From contig NZ_CP035501.1 of the NCBI RefSeq assembly GCF_004135585.1, positions 3,109,501 to 3,173,500 on the forward strand: a DNA stretch of 64,000 nucleotides, in the 5' to 3' direction. Made by a program: the position numbers and the translations under genes. This document shows, in pieces, positions 23,528 to 32,642 of this stretch. The first letter of the stretch is position 1. Each line of letters starts with the position of its first letter. The notes beneath the pieces were generated by a model, which saw nothing but the letters and a program-made list of their open reading frames with translations, ran no database searches and had not been told where the DNA came from. Source of the DNA: Sphingosinicella sp. BN140058 (GTDB lineage Bacteria > Pseudomonadota > Alphaproteobacteria > Sphingomonadales > Sphingomonadaceae).

Positions 23528-26116
23528 ATGACCAAGGCGGTCCGCACCACCTGCGCCTATTGCGGGGTCGGCTGCGGCATCCTGGCAACGCGTACCGGCC
23601 CGCGATCGATCGAGATCGCCGGCGACCCCGATCATCCCGCCAACCATGGCCGGCTTTGTTCCAAGGGTACCCATCTCGGCGAAACGGTGGGGCTTGAGGG
23701 GCGCCTGCTGCAACCGATGATCGGCAAACGGCAGGCGACCTGGAACAAGGCGCTGGATCTCGTCGCCCGGCGCTTTCGCCGTACGATCGCCGATCATGGC
23801 CCGGACAGCGTCGCCTTCTACGTCTCGGGGCAATTGCTGACCGAGGATTATTATGTTGCCAACAAGCTGATGAAGGGATTCATCGGCTCGGCCAACATCG
23901 ACACCAATTCCCGGCTCTGCATGTCGAGCGCGGTCGCCGGCCACATTCGTGCCTTCGGCGAGGACGTGGTGCCGGCAAGCTATGACGATCTCGACTCCGC
24001 CGACCTGTTCGTCCTGGTCGGATCGAACACGGCCTGGTGCCATCCAGTCGTCTATCAGCGCACCCGCGCCCGCTGTGCGGCCGGCGCCAGGATGGTGGTC
24101 ATCGATCCGCGGCGGACGGAAACGGCCGAGGAGGCCGATCTGCACCTCGCCATCCGCCCCGGCAGCGACGTCGCCCTGTTCAACGGCCTGCTTGCATACT
24201 GCCGGGACAACCGCCTGATCGACGAAGCTTACCTGGCCCGAAGCGTCCATGTACCCGACGACTTCTGGGCCAAGGTGGGAGAGGGGAGCGACCTGTGGTC
24301 GGCGGCGCGGACATGCGATGTCCCGCCTGCCGACCTCAGGCGCTTCTTCGATCTGTTCGCCGCCAACCCGCGCACCGTCACCCTGTTCAGCCAGGGCGTG
24401 AACCAGTCGGTGCGTGGCACCGATCAGGTCAACGCGATCCTCAATCTTCACCTCGCGACAGGCCGGATCGGCAGACCCGGCGCGGCACCTTTTTCAATCA
24501 CCGGCCAGCCCAATGCGATGGGCGGCCGCGAAGTCGGCGGGCTCGCCTCCACCCTCGCGGGGCACATGAACTTCGAGCCCGAAGATGTGGCGCGGGTCGG
24601 CCGCTTCTGGGCGGCGCCGAACATGGCGTGCAAGCCGGGCCTCAAGGCCGTGGACCTGTTCCGCGCAGTCGGTGAGGGCCGGATCAAGGCGCTTTGGGTG
24701 ATGGCGACCAACCCCGCCGTGTCGATGCCCGATGCCGGACAGGTGCGCACGGCGCTTGCCGGCTGCCCGTTCGTCGTCGTCTCCGACGTGATCGCCGACA
24801 CCGACACCAATGCCTTCGCCCATGTCCGCCTGCCGGCGGCGGCCTGGGGCGAGAAGGACGGCACCGTCACCAATTCGGAGCGGCGGATCAGCCGACAGCG
24901 CGCGCTTTTCGATCTTCCGGGCGAGGCGAAGCCTGATTGGTGGATCGTCAAGGAGGTCGGCCGGCGCATGGGCTGGCCCAGCCACTTCGCTTATGATCGA
25001 GTTGCCGACATCTTCCGCGAGCATGCCCGTCTGTCGACGTACCAGAATGACGGGAGGCGGCTGTTTGCACTTCCGGGTCTGTCCGCGATCGGCAATCAGG
25101 CTTACGACGCGATGCCGCCATTCCGCTGGGGCGGCGATCCCTTCGCCAACGGCCGCTTCCAGACGGACAATCGCCGGGCCCGGCTGGTGCCGATCGTTCA
25201 GCGCACCCTGTCAGCGCCCCTTTCCGCCTGGCCGATGACACTCAACACCGGCCGCTACCGCGACCATTGGCACACGATGACTCGTACCGGCCTCAGCGCC
25301 AGGCTCGCGCGGCACCGGGCGGAGCCGCTGGTGGAAATTCATCCTGACGACGCAGCGGCGTTCGGCCTTGTGGACGGGACGATCGCCCGCGTCTCAACCC
25401 CGCAGGGCGAGAGCCTGTTTCGCGTCGCGTTCAGCGAGGGGCAACGGCACGGCGAGTTGTTCACCCCGATCCATTGGACCGATCGAAATGCGAGCGGCGG
25501 CCGCACCGGCCTGCTGCTCCGGCCCTCGACCGATCCGCATTCGGGGCAGCCCGGATTCAAGCGCACACCGGCGGCGATCGCGGCGGTACCGATAGAGTGG
25601 ACCGGCTTTCTGCTTGCGACGGGCGAGATCGCCAGGCCGGACTGCTTGTGGGCTACGCGCGTCCAGGTGCCTGGCGGAACGCTCCACGAACTCGCCGGCA
25701 CCGGCGAGCCCGCAGCGTTGGAGGCCGTGTTGCCGCGCGGCGACCGCGTCGAGGTGGTGGACAGCGCCCGCGGGCTGCGCCGTGTCGCGATCCTGCGCGA
25801 GGGGCGTCTGGCCGCCGCCTTGTTCGTGACTCGCACCGGAACGCTGCCCGGACGCGACTGGCTTATCGAGCAGCTCGGCAAGTCGGCCCCGGTGCCGGCG
25901 CTGCTCGCAGGGGCGCCGGCGGGTCCGCGCGAGGATCGAGGCGCGATCGTATGCGTCTGCTTCGATGTGGGCGTGAAGACGATCGTTCATGCGATTGCAG
26001 GCCAGAGCCTGACGACCGTCGAGGCGGTTGGGAGCGCACTGTCGGCCGGCACCAATTGCGGCTCCTGCCGTCCCGCCATCCGCCGCCTGATCGAAGGAGT
26101 GTCCGTTCATGGATGA
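23528..26116 (+). CDS. nasA: Assimilatory nitrate reductase, molybdopterin catalytic subunit with C-terminal BFD-type [2Fe-2S] domain
   Basis: The 862-residue cytoplasmic molybdoenzyme reduces nitrate to nitrite. A [4Fe-4S] cluster is bound by Cys9, Cys12, Cys16 and Cys44 (TCAYCGVGCGI and GRLCSKG). The molybdenum ligand is Cys131 in NSRLCMSSAV. Molybdopterin-binding segments include GSNTAWCHPVVYQR, VVIDPRRTETAEEADLHL and the C-terminal molydopterin dinucleotide-binding domain (NTGRYRDHWHTMTRTG). The last 60 residues form a BFD-like domain (VCVCFDVG, then TNCGSCRPAIRRLIEG) that can accept electrons from the preceding FAD protein. No Tat leader is present, consistent with assimilation. It overlaps moeA by eight bases. 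Confidence 0.94.
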   Translation: MTKAVRTTCAYCGVGCGILATRTGPRSIEIAGDPDHPANHGRLCSKGTHLGETVGLEGRLLQPMIGKRQATWNKALDLVARRFRRTIADHGPDSVAFYVSGQLLTEDYYVANKLMKGFIGSANIDTNSRLCMSSAVAGHIRAFGEDVVPASYDDLDSADLFVLVGSNTAWCHPVVYQRTRARCAAGARMVVIDPRRTETAEEADLHLAIRPGSDVALFNGLLAYCRDNRLIDEAYLARSVHVPDDFWAKVGEGSDLWSAARTCDVPPADLRRFFDLFAANPRTVTLFSQGVNQSVRGTDQVNAILNLHLATGRIGRPGAAPFSITGQPNAMGGREVGGLASTLAGHMNFEPEDVARVGRFWAAPNMACKPGLKAVDLFRAVGEGRIKALWVMATNPAVSMPDAGQVRTALAGCPFVVVSDVIADTDTNAFAHVRLPAAAWGEKDGTVTNSERRISRQRALFDLPGEAKPDWWIVKEVGRRMGWPSHFAYDRVADIFREHARLSTYQNDGRRLFALPGLSAIGNQAYDAMPPFRWGGDPFANGRFQTDNRRARLVPIVQRTLSAPLSAWPMTLNTGRYRDHWHTMTRTGLSARLARHRAEPLVEIHPDDAAAFGLVDGTIARVSTPQGESLFRVAFSEGQRHGELFTPIHWTDRNASGGRTGLLLRPSTDPHSGQPGFKRTPAAIAAVPIEWTGFLLATGEIARPDCLWATRVQVPGGTLHELAGTGEPAALEAVLPRGDRVEVVDSARGLRRVAILREGRLAAALFVTRTGTLPGRDWLIEQLGKSAPVPALLAGAPAGPREDRGAIVCVCFDVGVKTIVHAIAGQSLTTVEAVGSALSAGTNCGSCRPAIRRLIEGVSVHG

Positions 26117-27353
26117 TCTGGCCCTCATGGTCGCGGATGCGGGATGCGACCGTCCGTCCGTTCCCTGTTCCGCGTCGATGTCCTTTGACGCGGCGCAGGC
26201 CTTGCTTGTCGGCTGTGCGCGCCCGCTCGGGACGCAGACCATGAAGCTTGCCGAGGCCGGCGGCCATGTGCTCGCCGCCCCGGTCCATGCAAAGATCGAC
26301 GCACCCCGCTACGACGCCGCCGCCATGGACGGCTTCGCCGTGGCGGCGGATGATCTCGTCGCGGGGGTCACGCGCTTTCGAGTGGTCGGATCCTCTTACC
26401 CGGCTGCCCCGCATCGCCATCCGATCGGGCCAGGCGAGGCTGTCCGCATCATGACGGGCGCGCCGATGCCGGCGGGCAGCGACCGGGTGCTGATGCGGGA
26501 ACAGGTCCTCTCCTCGGGCGACACGATCCTGTTCGAGGGCGGGCCGGGCCGCGCCCATGTTCGATCCCGAGGCTCCGATTTCGCTGTGGGACGGTGCCTG
26601 CTGCCCGCCGGGCGCCTGCTCGATGGCCGAGCGCTGGCGGTCGCCGCCGCCGGAGATGCCGCGGCCGTCGAGGTGTGGCGCCGGCCGAGAGTGGCCATCG
26701 TTGCGAGCGGTGACGAACTCGCCGCCCCGGGTTCGGCTGCGGGAAGCCCGCTCGCCATTCCCGACAGCCTCGGCGAGTCCCTTGCGTTCATGGCCGACGC
26801 ATGGGGCGGGGTGGTCGCCGGCGCGGCTCGGATCGCCGACGATCCGGTCGCGATCCGCGAGGCGGCCGCATCGGCTCTCGGTGACGCGGATCTGGTGGTG
26901 ATGATCGGCGGCGCCTCGCGCGGCGACCGCGATTTCGCCAAAACGGCGCTCGTGCCGCTCGGGCTCGAGCGAGTCTTCGCTGACGTGACGATCAAGCCGG
27001 GTAAGCCGGTCTGGTACGGGCGGATCGGGAGCAGGCACGTGCTCGGCCTGCCCGGCAATCCCGTTGCGGCGTTCACGATCGCTCGTTTGTTCCTGATGCC
27101 GCTTCTTGCCGGTCTCGGCGGAGGCTCACCGCGCCTTGCCTGGACGAAGGCGCCGCTTGCGGCCCGCGTTCCAGAAACCGGCGATCGCGAGACGTTCCTC
27201 TGTGCCAGCGAGACCGGTGACGGTGTGCGCGTGATCGAGGGGCAGACCGCCTCCGCGCAGGCGTTGCTCGCCGATGCCGACACATTGGTGCGTTTCGCGC
27301 CGCGCAGGCCCGCATGCGAAGCGGGCGCATTCGTCGACACGCTGCGCTTCTGA
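26109..27353 (+). CDS. moeA: Molybdopterin molybdotransferase MoeA
   Basis: MoeA inserts molybdate into adenylylated molybdopterin, giving the Mo cofactor needed by NasA. The 414-residue product carries PRYDAAAMDGFAVAADDLVA, the family MDG(Y/F)A motif, then VRIMTGAPMPAGSDRV. Its MoCF-fold part has IVASGDELAAPGS, a VMIGGASRGDRDF site (usual GGxSxG), and VTIKPGKPVWYG followed by LGLPGNPVAAF. An N-terminal extension of about 20 residues precedes the usual start, so an internal start near residue 24 (MSFDAAQAL) is possible. The gene overlaps nasA, tying cofactor supply to nitrate reductase production. Confidence 0.93.
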   Translation: MDDLALMVADAGCDRPSVPCSASMSFDAAQALLVGCARPLGTQTMKLAEAGGHVLAAPVHAKIDAPRYDAAAMDGFAVAADDLVAGVTRFRVVGSSYPAAPHRHPIGPGEAVRIMTGAPMPAGSDRVLMREQVLSSGDTILFEGGPGRAHVRSRGSDFAVGRCLLPAGRLLDGRALAVAAAGDAAAVEVWRRPRVAIVASGDELAAPGSAAGSPLAIPDSLGESLAFMADAWGGVVAGAARIADDPVAIREAAASALGDADLVVMIGGASRGDRDFAKTALVPLGLERVFADVTIKPGKPVWYGRIGSRHVLGLPGNPVAAFTIARLFLMPLLAGLGGGSPRLAWTKAPLAARVPETGDRETFLCASETGDGVRVIEGQTASAQALLADADTLVRFAPRRPACEAGAFVDTLRF

Positions 27354-27356
27354 CCG

Positions 27357-27974
27357 ATGCGCGTGCTCGGCGCGATCCTGGCCGGGGGTCGTTCGACCCG
27401 CTTTGGCAGCGACAAGGCGGAGGCGCGGATCGATGGGCGCTGCCTGCTCGATCACGCCGCCGATGCCTTGCGGCCGCAGAGTGATGAACTCGTCCTCTGC
27501 GGACGGACCTGGACCGGCCTCATGGCCCTGCCGGATCGCCCCGCACCGGACCTCGGGCCGCTCGGCGGTCTCAATGCAGCGCTCCATCATGCCCACGCCC
27601 GAGGGTTCGATGCCGTTTTGTGTGCGCCCGTGGACGTTTATCCGCTGCCCGGCGATCTGCGTGCCGGCCTGGCAGGCTACGGCCCGCGCGTGCTCGGGAG
27701 GCAGTGGTCGATCGGCTTCTGGCCGGCGTCGCTCGCCGCAGCGCTGGATCGCCATCTGGAGGCCGGTTACCGGTCGCTGCGGAGCTGGATCGGCGTCTCC
27801 GCGGCAGAGACGGTCGAAGATTGCAGGTTCGCGATGACCAATCTTAATCGTCCCGAAGATCTCGAACGGTTAAGCCGCCGCCAGCAAATCCTGGTAGGCC
27901 CCGGCACGGAGCCCTTTTCGAGCGCGAGCGTACCTGTGCAGCGCGAGCAGCGCGGCCGCGTAGTCGATCCATGA
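27357..27974 (+). CDS. mobA: Molybdenum cofactor guanylyltransferase MobA
   Basis: MobA joins GMP to molybdopterin-Mo to make the guanine dinucleotide form used by nitrate reductases. The 205-residue protein opens with the GTP-binding signature LGAILAGGRSTRFGSDKAEA and contains RPAPDLGPLGGLNAALHHAH and VLCAPVDVYPLP (canonical acidic residue present). The usual family end lies near MTNLNRPEDLERL at about residue 170. The last 35 residues are read through the antisense strand of the convergent kinase gene, giving a 105-base overlap and a composition (VQREQRGRVVDP) unlike MobA. The original stop may have been lost. The gene closes the nitrate operon. Confidence 0.9.
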   Translation: MRVLGAILAGGRSTRFGSDKAEARIDGRCLLDHAADALRPQSDELVLCGRTWTGLMALPDRPAPDLGPLGGLNAALHHAHARGFDAVLCAPVDVYPLPGDLRAGLAGYGPRVLGRQWSIGFWPASLAAALDRHLEAGYRSLRSWIGVSAAETVEDCRFAMTNLNRPEDLERLSRRQQILVGPGTEPFSSASVPVQREQRGRVVDP

Positions 27975-28679
27975 GGTGATCGCCACGAGATCGACCGAAC
28001 GCCCGGAGATCCGTCGATAAACCTCGAACAGTTGATCGACCTGGCGCCGGTCTCCGGACGGGTGGGTGAGAATGCCGAGGCCCGCAATAGCGACGTCCAG
28101 CAATGGGTGGTCGACTGCGGCATGTTCCCAATCGATCGGGACCAGGGCGCCATCGGCAAGAAGGTTGTCGGGGAACAGATCGCCGTGGATCAGCACCCTG
28201 TCATCATTGATCCGCAACGCCTCTGCGCGTGCAAGCGCATCGAAGAGGTCCGGCGACTGTTCGGCCCGGACCAGATGCCGCCAGTCCCGCTCGATGCGGC
28301 GTCGCCGCTCGGCGAGGTGCGTCGGCACGGCAAGGGCGTGGATACGGGCCAGCAACGCTGCGATCTTCTCGATCGGCAGCTGGCGGGCTCTTGCCAGGCT
28401 CTCGCCGGGAAGGAACCGCGCCAGCAGCCATGGCCAGGATCCCTTTTCGCACAGCGCGATCGGACGATGGCTGGGCAAGTCGTGGGCGGCAAGATGATCG
28501 AGCGTCAGCCGGAGCGAGCCCGCGCGATCCCGGCAATGACCGACCAATTGGATGAGGCTGAAGTCGCCTTCGATCCGATCCGTGACATGAAAGGCCCGGT
28601 TGCTGCGGCCGTCGACGAACGGGACGATCCTGCGGGGAGACAGCCCCAGCGCCGCGCAGGCGACCTCGACCTCGCTCAT
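27870..28679 (-). CDS. APH/choline-kinase-fold phosphotransferase in the cobalamin cluster
   Basis: The 269-residue kinase of the aminoglycoside phosphotransferase superfamily has the catalytic loop VLIHGDLFPDNLLADG and the Mg-binding acid in VPIDWEHAAVDHPLLDVAIA. An N-terminal lobe has GRSNRAFHVTDR as nucleotide loop, then WLLARFLPGESLA. The ATG at 28679 overlaps the cobU stop (ATGA), so it is coupled to a cobalamin gene. Its superfamily includes homoserine kinase II and choline kinase. The cobalamin pathway needs L-threonine kinase to supply CobD, and none of the known types (PduX, BluE, CblS) is visible here, so I propose that role as an inference. An unrelated small-molecule kinase remains possible. 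Confidence 0.8.
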   Translation of the reverse strand: MSEVEVACAALGLSPRRIVPFVDGRSNRAFHVTDRIEGDFSLIQLVGHCRDRAGSLRLTLDHLAAHDLPSHRPIALCEKGSWPWLLARFLPGESLARARQLPIEKIAALLARIHALAVPTHLAERRRRIERDWRHLVRAEQSPDLFDALARAEALRINDDRVLIHGDLFPDNLLADGALVPIDWEHAAVDHPLLDVAIAGLGILTHPSGDRRQVDQLFEVYRRISGRSVDLVAITSWIDYAAALLALHRYARARKGLRAGAYQDLLAAA

Positions 28680-29188
28680 TTCATCCGCAGCGGCAACCCC
28701 GCCGCGACGAACTGGACCTCGTCCGCCACTGCGGCCACGCGCTGGTTGAGGGTGCCAGCGAGATCGCGAAAGTCGCGCGCCAGCTTGTTGTCGGGCACGA
28801 TGCCGAGGCCAACCTCGTCCGAGACCAGGATCACGGGGCCGGCCCTCTTGTCGAGTGCCGAGACCAGCCCGACGAACGCTGTTGCGCTGTCCTGCCCCGC
28901 CAGCATCAGGTTCGAGACCCAGAGGGTAAGACAGTCGACCAGTACGATCCGGTGCGGCGATGCCGTGCGCTCGATCGCCCCGGTAAGCGCGAGCGGCGCT
29001 TCGATGCTCGTCCAGGCGCCGCTGCGTTCCGCCTGGTGGAGGGCAATGCGCTCGCGCATCTCGGCATCGAACGCCTGCGCCGTCGCAATGAACACCGGCT
29101 CCAGCCCGCGCGCTTCGGCCCGCTCGAGGGCATAGCGGCTCTTGCCGGATCGGGCGCCGCCGAGAACGAAGAGGAGAGGGTGAGACAA
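28676..29188 (-). CDS. cobU: Bifunctional adenosylcobinamide kinase/adenosylcobinamide-phosphate guanylyltransferase
   Basis: CobU (CobP in Paracoccus/Pseudomonas usage) phosphorylates adenosylcobinamide and then transfers GMP to make adenosylcobinamide-GDP, the activated lower-face acceptor. The 170-residue protein has the P-loop FVLGGARSGKSRYAL and the segment VLVDCLTLWVSNLML. The conserved VSDEVGLGIVP and RDFRDLAGTLNQRVA follow, with VQFVAAGLPL near the end. Length and motifs are canonical. It is first in a two-gene minus-strand unit with the APH-type kinase and divergent from cobD; the 85-base gap shows no riboswitch. The enzyme serves both salvage and de novo routes. Confidence 0.95.
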   Translation of the reverse strand: MSHPLLFVLGGARSGKSRYALERAEARGLEPVFIATAQAFDAEMRERIALHQAERSGAWTSIEAPLALTGAIERTASPHRIVLVDCLTLWVSNLMLAGQDSATAFVGLVSALDKRAGPVILVSDEVGLGIVPDNKLARDFRDLAGTLNQRVAAVADEVQFVAAGLPLRMK

Positions 29189-29273
29189 CAGGCAAGTTCC
29201 GTCTGGCGCAGGTCGGCGCGGGCGCTATGGCCCTAGAGCCTGATCCTTTCGGGTGGAAGGGCAAGGGGGACGC

Positions 29274-30257
29274 GTGGGCGCTTGGCATGATCATGGCGGG
29301 AACGTCGCGGCGGCGCGCGCGGCCTTCCCGGATGCGCCGACGCCGTGGCTCGATCTCTCCACGGGCATCAACCCGCAGCCCTGGGACGTAAGCCGTGCGG
29401 GAGCGGTCTACTGGGCCGCCTTGCCGGATGTCGCGGCTCTGGAAGCGCTCGAAGCCGCCGCGGGTCGCTTCTTCGGCGTCGCACCGGAGCGGGTCTGTGC
29501 GGTGCCAGGCACCGAAATCGGGCTTCGCCTGCTCGGCACGCTCGGCCTTCCTCTGCCGATGCGCTACCGGGCGCCAAGCTACGGCACCTACGGGCAAATC
29601 GGGGAGGCGCGCCCGGTCGCGGAGCGCGATCTCGAGGAGGAAGCAAGCCGCGGCGGTACGATCCTGATCGCGCAACCCAACAATCCCGACGGTGCCGTTC
29701 TGTCCGAAGCCGGCCTGCACGATATTGCCGGCCGCCTCGAAGCCGCGGGAGGCGTGCTGGTCGTGGACGAGGCGTTCGCCGACACGCAGGACCAGCCCTC
29801 CGCTGCCGCGCGTCTCGGTGAACGGGTCATCGCCTTGCGCTCGTTTGGAAAGTTCTTCGGCCTCGCCGGCGTGCGGCTCGGCTTCGTCCTCGCCGCGCCC
29901 GAGCGGCTTGCGCCGCTGCGCCGGCAACTCGGCAGCTGGCCGGTTAACTCGGCGGCGCTGGCAATCGGCCAAGCCGCCTACGGTGACGGGGCATGGATCG
30001 GACAAACCCGGGCTCGGCTTCGGCAGCAGGCCGACAGGCTCGACGCTCTGCTGCGTTGCCATGGCTTCGAGCCATCGGGCGCTTGCCCGCTGTTCCGGCT
30101 GGTTTCGACATCCAACGCGGAAACTCTGTTCCAACGGCTGGCTGCTGCTGGCATCCTCACCCGTCCTTTCGCTTATGCCCCGGATTGGCTCCGCTTCGGG
30201 CGGCCGGGAGACGACGCGGCGTTCGAACGTCTCGATCGGGCGCTCGCACGTGGCTGA
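29274..30257 (+). CDS. cobD: Threonine-phosphate decarboxylase (CobD; CobC in Paracoccus naming)
   Basis: This PLP enzyme converts L-threonine-O-3-phosphate to (R)-1-amino-2-propanol phosphate, the linker joined by CbiB. The 327-residue class I aminotransferase-fold protein shows WLDLSTGINPQPW, AVPGTEIGLRLLG, LIAQPNNPDGAVLSEAGL, VVDEAFADT and the PLP lysine in ALRSFGKFFGLAGVRLGF. GTG 29274 is the best start because an AGGGGG precedes it and the family start near GAWHDHGGNV follows. An in-frame GTG at 29253 lacks a site. It overlaps cbiB by eight bases. Its substrate must come from an L-threonine kinase; the neighbouring APH-type protein is the only kinase candidate seen. Confidence 0.92.
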   Translation: MGAWHDHGGNVAAARAAFPDAPTPWLDLSTGINPQPWDVSRAGAVYWAALPDVAALEALEAAAGRFFGVAPERVCAVPGTEIGLRLLGTLGLPLPMRYRAPSYGTYGQIGEARPVAERDLEEEASRGGTILIAQPNNPDGAVLSEAGLHDIAGRLEAAGGVLVVDEAFADTQDQPSAAARLGERVIALRSFGKFFGLAGVRLGFVLAAPERLAPLRRQLGSWPVNSAALAIGQAAYGDGAWIGQTRARLRQQADRLDALLRCHGFEPSGACPLFRLVSTSNAETLFQRLAAAGILTRPFAYAPDWLRFGRPGDDAAFERLDRALARG

Positions 30258-31188
30258 ACCGGTTGCGCTTGCAGCCTTGGCGGTGGAGGCGGCAGTCGGC
30301 TGGCCGGCGCCGCTCTATCGAACCGTCGGCCATCCCGTCGGCCTGTTCGCCCGGATCCTCGCCGCCGGAGAGCGCCGCTTCAACGCCGCCGACACGGGCT
30401 TCGCGACCAGGCGCCTGGCGGGAGCGCTGACGCTCCTTCTCGTCGTGGCCGTCGCCACCGGCATCGCGGTTGCGCTCGAATGGCTCGCCCGCCTCTGGCT
30501 CGGCCACGGAGCATGGATGGCCGTCGCCCTGCTTGCCGTCCCGGGGCTAGCACAGCGCAGCCTGGACGATCATGTCCGGGCGGTCTTCCACCCGCTCGCT
30601 GCCGGCGATCTAGAGGGCGCCCGGCGCGCAGTGGCGATGATCGTCGGCCGGGACACCGCCGCGCTCGACGAAGCCGGCGTGACCCGCGCCGCGATCGAAA
30701 GCCTTGCCGAGAGCTTCTGCGATGGGATCGTCGCACCGGCTTTCTGGCTTCTGATCGGCGGCCTGCCGGGGCTGTGGGCCTATAAAGCGATCAACACCGC
30801 CGACAGCCTGATCGGCCACAAGGAGGAACGCTGGCGCGCGTTCGGCTGGGCGGCCGCACGTACCGACGACGTTGCCAATCTGGCTCCGGCACGGCTGTCG
30901 GCACTGCTCCTCTGCCTTGCCGGCCGAGGCGGATGGGCGACGATGCTGCGCGATCACCGTCTCCACGCCTCGCCCAACGCCGGCTGGCCGGAGGCGGCGA
31001 TGGCGGGCGTGCTGCGGCTGCGCCTTGCCGGCCCGGTTGCCTATGATCGGGTGGTGCACGACAAAGCCTGGATCGGGTCCGGCACCGAGGCCGCCACGGC
31101 ACGCGATATCGGACGGGCGCTCCGCGTCTACCGGCGCGCCTGTCTGCTGCTCTGGCTGATTGCGGGAGGCGCTGCATGGGCGCTCTGA
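30250..31188 (+). CDS. cbiB: Adenosylcobinamide-phosphate synthase (CbiB; CobD in Paracoccus naming)
   Basis: CbiB attaches aminopropanol or its phosphate to adenosylcobyric acid. The 312-residue inner-membrane protein starts at GTG 30250 inside the end of cobD. Family landmarks are [85 protein letters not shown] and [15 protein letters not shown]. Four or five hydrophobic segments match the known topology. It is coupled upstream to cobD and overlaps cobQ by 13 bases. The three plus-strand genes therefore convert cobyrinic diamide derivative to cobinamide phosphate. Confidence 0.94.
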   Translation: MAEPVALAALAVEAAVGWPAPLYRTVGHPVGLFARILAAGERRFNAADTGFATRRLAGALTLLLVVAVATGIAVALEWLARLWLGHGAWMAVALLAVPGLAQRSLDDHVRAVFHPLAAGDLEGARRAVAMIVGRDTAALDEAGVTRAAIESLAESFCDGIVAPAFWLLIGGLPGLWAYKAINTADSLIGHKEERWRAFGWAAARTDDVANLAPARLSALLLCLAGRGGWATMLRDHRLHASPNAGWPEAAMAGVLRLRLAGPVAYDRVVHDKAWIGSGTEAATARDIGRALRVYRRACLLLWLIAGGAAWAL

Positions 31189-32642
31189 TGCTCCAGGGCA
31201 CTGGGTCGGACGTGGGCAAGTCCGTGCTGGTCGCAGGCCTCTGTCGGGCACTCGCCAACCGCGGCCTCAAGGTGCTCCCGTTCAAGCCGCAGAACATGTC
31301 CAACAATGCGGCGGTGACCGCCGACGGCGGCGAGATCGGCCGCGCCCAGGCGCTTCAGGCACTCGCTTGCCGCGTCGAACCGGTCGTCGACATGAACCCG
31401 GTGCTGCTGAAGCCGCAGGGGGACCGCTCGTCGCAGCTGGTCGTGCACGGAAAGGTCCGCGGCACCCTGTCGGGCGGCAATTACCGGGCCGCCAAGGCGG
31501 CTTTGTTGCAGGACGTCCTGGCCAGCTACCAGCGCCTGCGTGCGCGATGCGACATCCTGCTGGTGGAGGGCGCCGGCTCGCCGGCGGAGATCAATCTGCG
31601 CGCGAGCGATATCGCCAACATGGGTTTCGCCCGGGCCGCGAGCGTGCCGGTCCTCTTGGTCGGCGATATCGATCGAGGCGGCGTGATCGCGGCCATCGTC
31701 GGCACCAGGGCGGTGATCGATCCCGAGGACGCGGAGATGATCCGCGGCTTCCTGATCAACAAGTTCCGCGGCGATCCCGCCTTGTTCGAGGACGGCTATC
31801 GCGAGATCGAGCACCGCTCCGGCTGGCGCGGCTTCGGGATCGTCCCCTGGCTCGCCGCGACCGCGCGGTTGCCGAGCGAGGATGCGGTGGCGCTGGAGCA
31901 CGGCCTTTCCCAGGCGAGCGGCAAGCGGGTGGTCGTCGCCTGTCCGGTGCTGCCGCGCATTTCCAATTTCGACGATCTCGATCCCCTGAAGCTGGAGCCC
32001 GGCATCGATCTGGTGATGGTGCCGCCCGGACGCCCGATCCCTGCGGAGGCGCGGCTGATCATCCTCGCCGGCTCGAAGGCGACCATCGCCGATCTCGCGG
32101 CGCTCCGGAGCGAAGGCTGGGACATCGACATTCTCGCCCACCACCGGCGGGGCGGACAGATCCTCGGCCTGTGCGGCGGCTACCAGATGCTTGGCCGCAC
32201 CATTGCCGATCCGCATGGCCTCGAAGGATCGCCCGCTACCGTATCAGGGCTCGCGCTGCTCGACGTCGACACCGTCCTTACCCCCGGCAAGCATCTGGAG
32301 CGGGTGCGCGGCGAGATGCTCGGCGCGCCCGTCGAAGGCTATGAAATGCATATGGGCGAGACCACCGGTCCGGATACTGCGCGCCCGCTCGGCCGCTTCG
32401 CCGGTCGCATCGATGGCGCGGCCTCCGTGGACGGACGCGTGGCCGGCTGCTACCTCCATGGCCTGTTCACCCGTGCCGAGCAGCGGGCTGTCTGGCTGCA
32501 CCGGATCGGAGTCGACGGATCCGGACGCGACTACGATGCCTCGGTGAGCGACGCGCTCGACGAAATCGCCGCCTCGCTCGAGCAGGTCGTTGATGTCGAC
32601 GGGCTCATCGCCCTTTCACGTGAGGCAAAAAGCGACACTTAG
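31176..32642 (+). CDS. cobQ: Cobyric acid synthase
   Basis: CobQ amidates the b, d, e and g side chains of adenosylcobyrinic a,c-diamide using glutamine and ATP. The 488-residue protein has an N-terminal dethiobiotin-synthetase-like ATPase domain ([55 protein letters not shown]). The C-terminal class I glutamine amidotransferase-like domain has its catalytic Cys in [12 protein letters not shown] and the His in GCYLHGLF. All landmarks are intact. Its ATG at 31176 lies inside cbiB, and its TAG stop overlaps the convergent cobS by 27 bases. Confidence 0.96.
   Translation: MGALMLQGTGSDVGKSVLVAGLCRALANRGLKVLPFKPQNMSNNAAVTADGGEIGRAQALQALACRVEPVVDMNPVLLKPQGDRSSQLVVHGKVRGTLSGGNYRAAKAALLQDVLASYQRLRARCDILLVEGAGSPAEINLRASDIANMGFARAASVPVLLVGDIDRGGVIAAIVGTRAVIDPEDAEMIRGFLINKFRGDPALFEDGYREIEHRSGWRGFGIVPWLAATARLPSEDAVALEHGLSQASGKRVVVACPVLPRISNFDDLDPLKLEPGIDLVMVPPGRPIPAEARLIILAGSKATIADLAALRSEGWDIDILAHHRRGGQILGLCGGYQMLGRTIADPHGLEGSPATVSGLALLDVDTVLTPGKHLERVRGEMLGAPVEGYEMHMGETTGPDTARPLGRFAGRIDGAASVDGRVAGCYLHGLFTRAEQRAVWLHRIGVDGSGRDYDASVSDALDEIAASLEQVVDVDGLIALSREAKSDT

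Noticed and set aside
29189..29273. Second cobalamin riboswitch between cobU and cobD
   Set aside because: Searched by eye for the B12 box and GCCACTG core on both strands. Only unrelated sequence was found, and the 85-base gap is too short for the full element.
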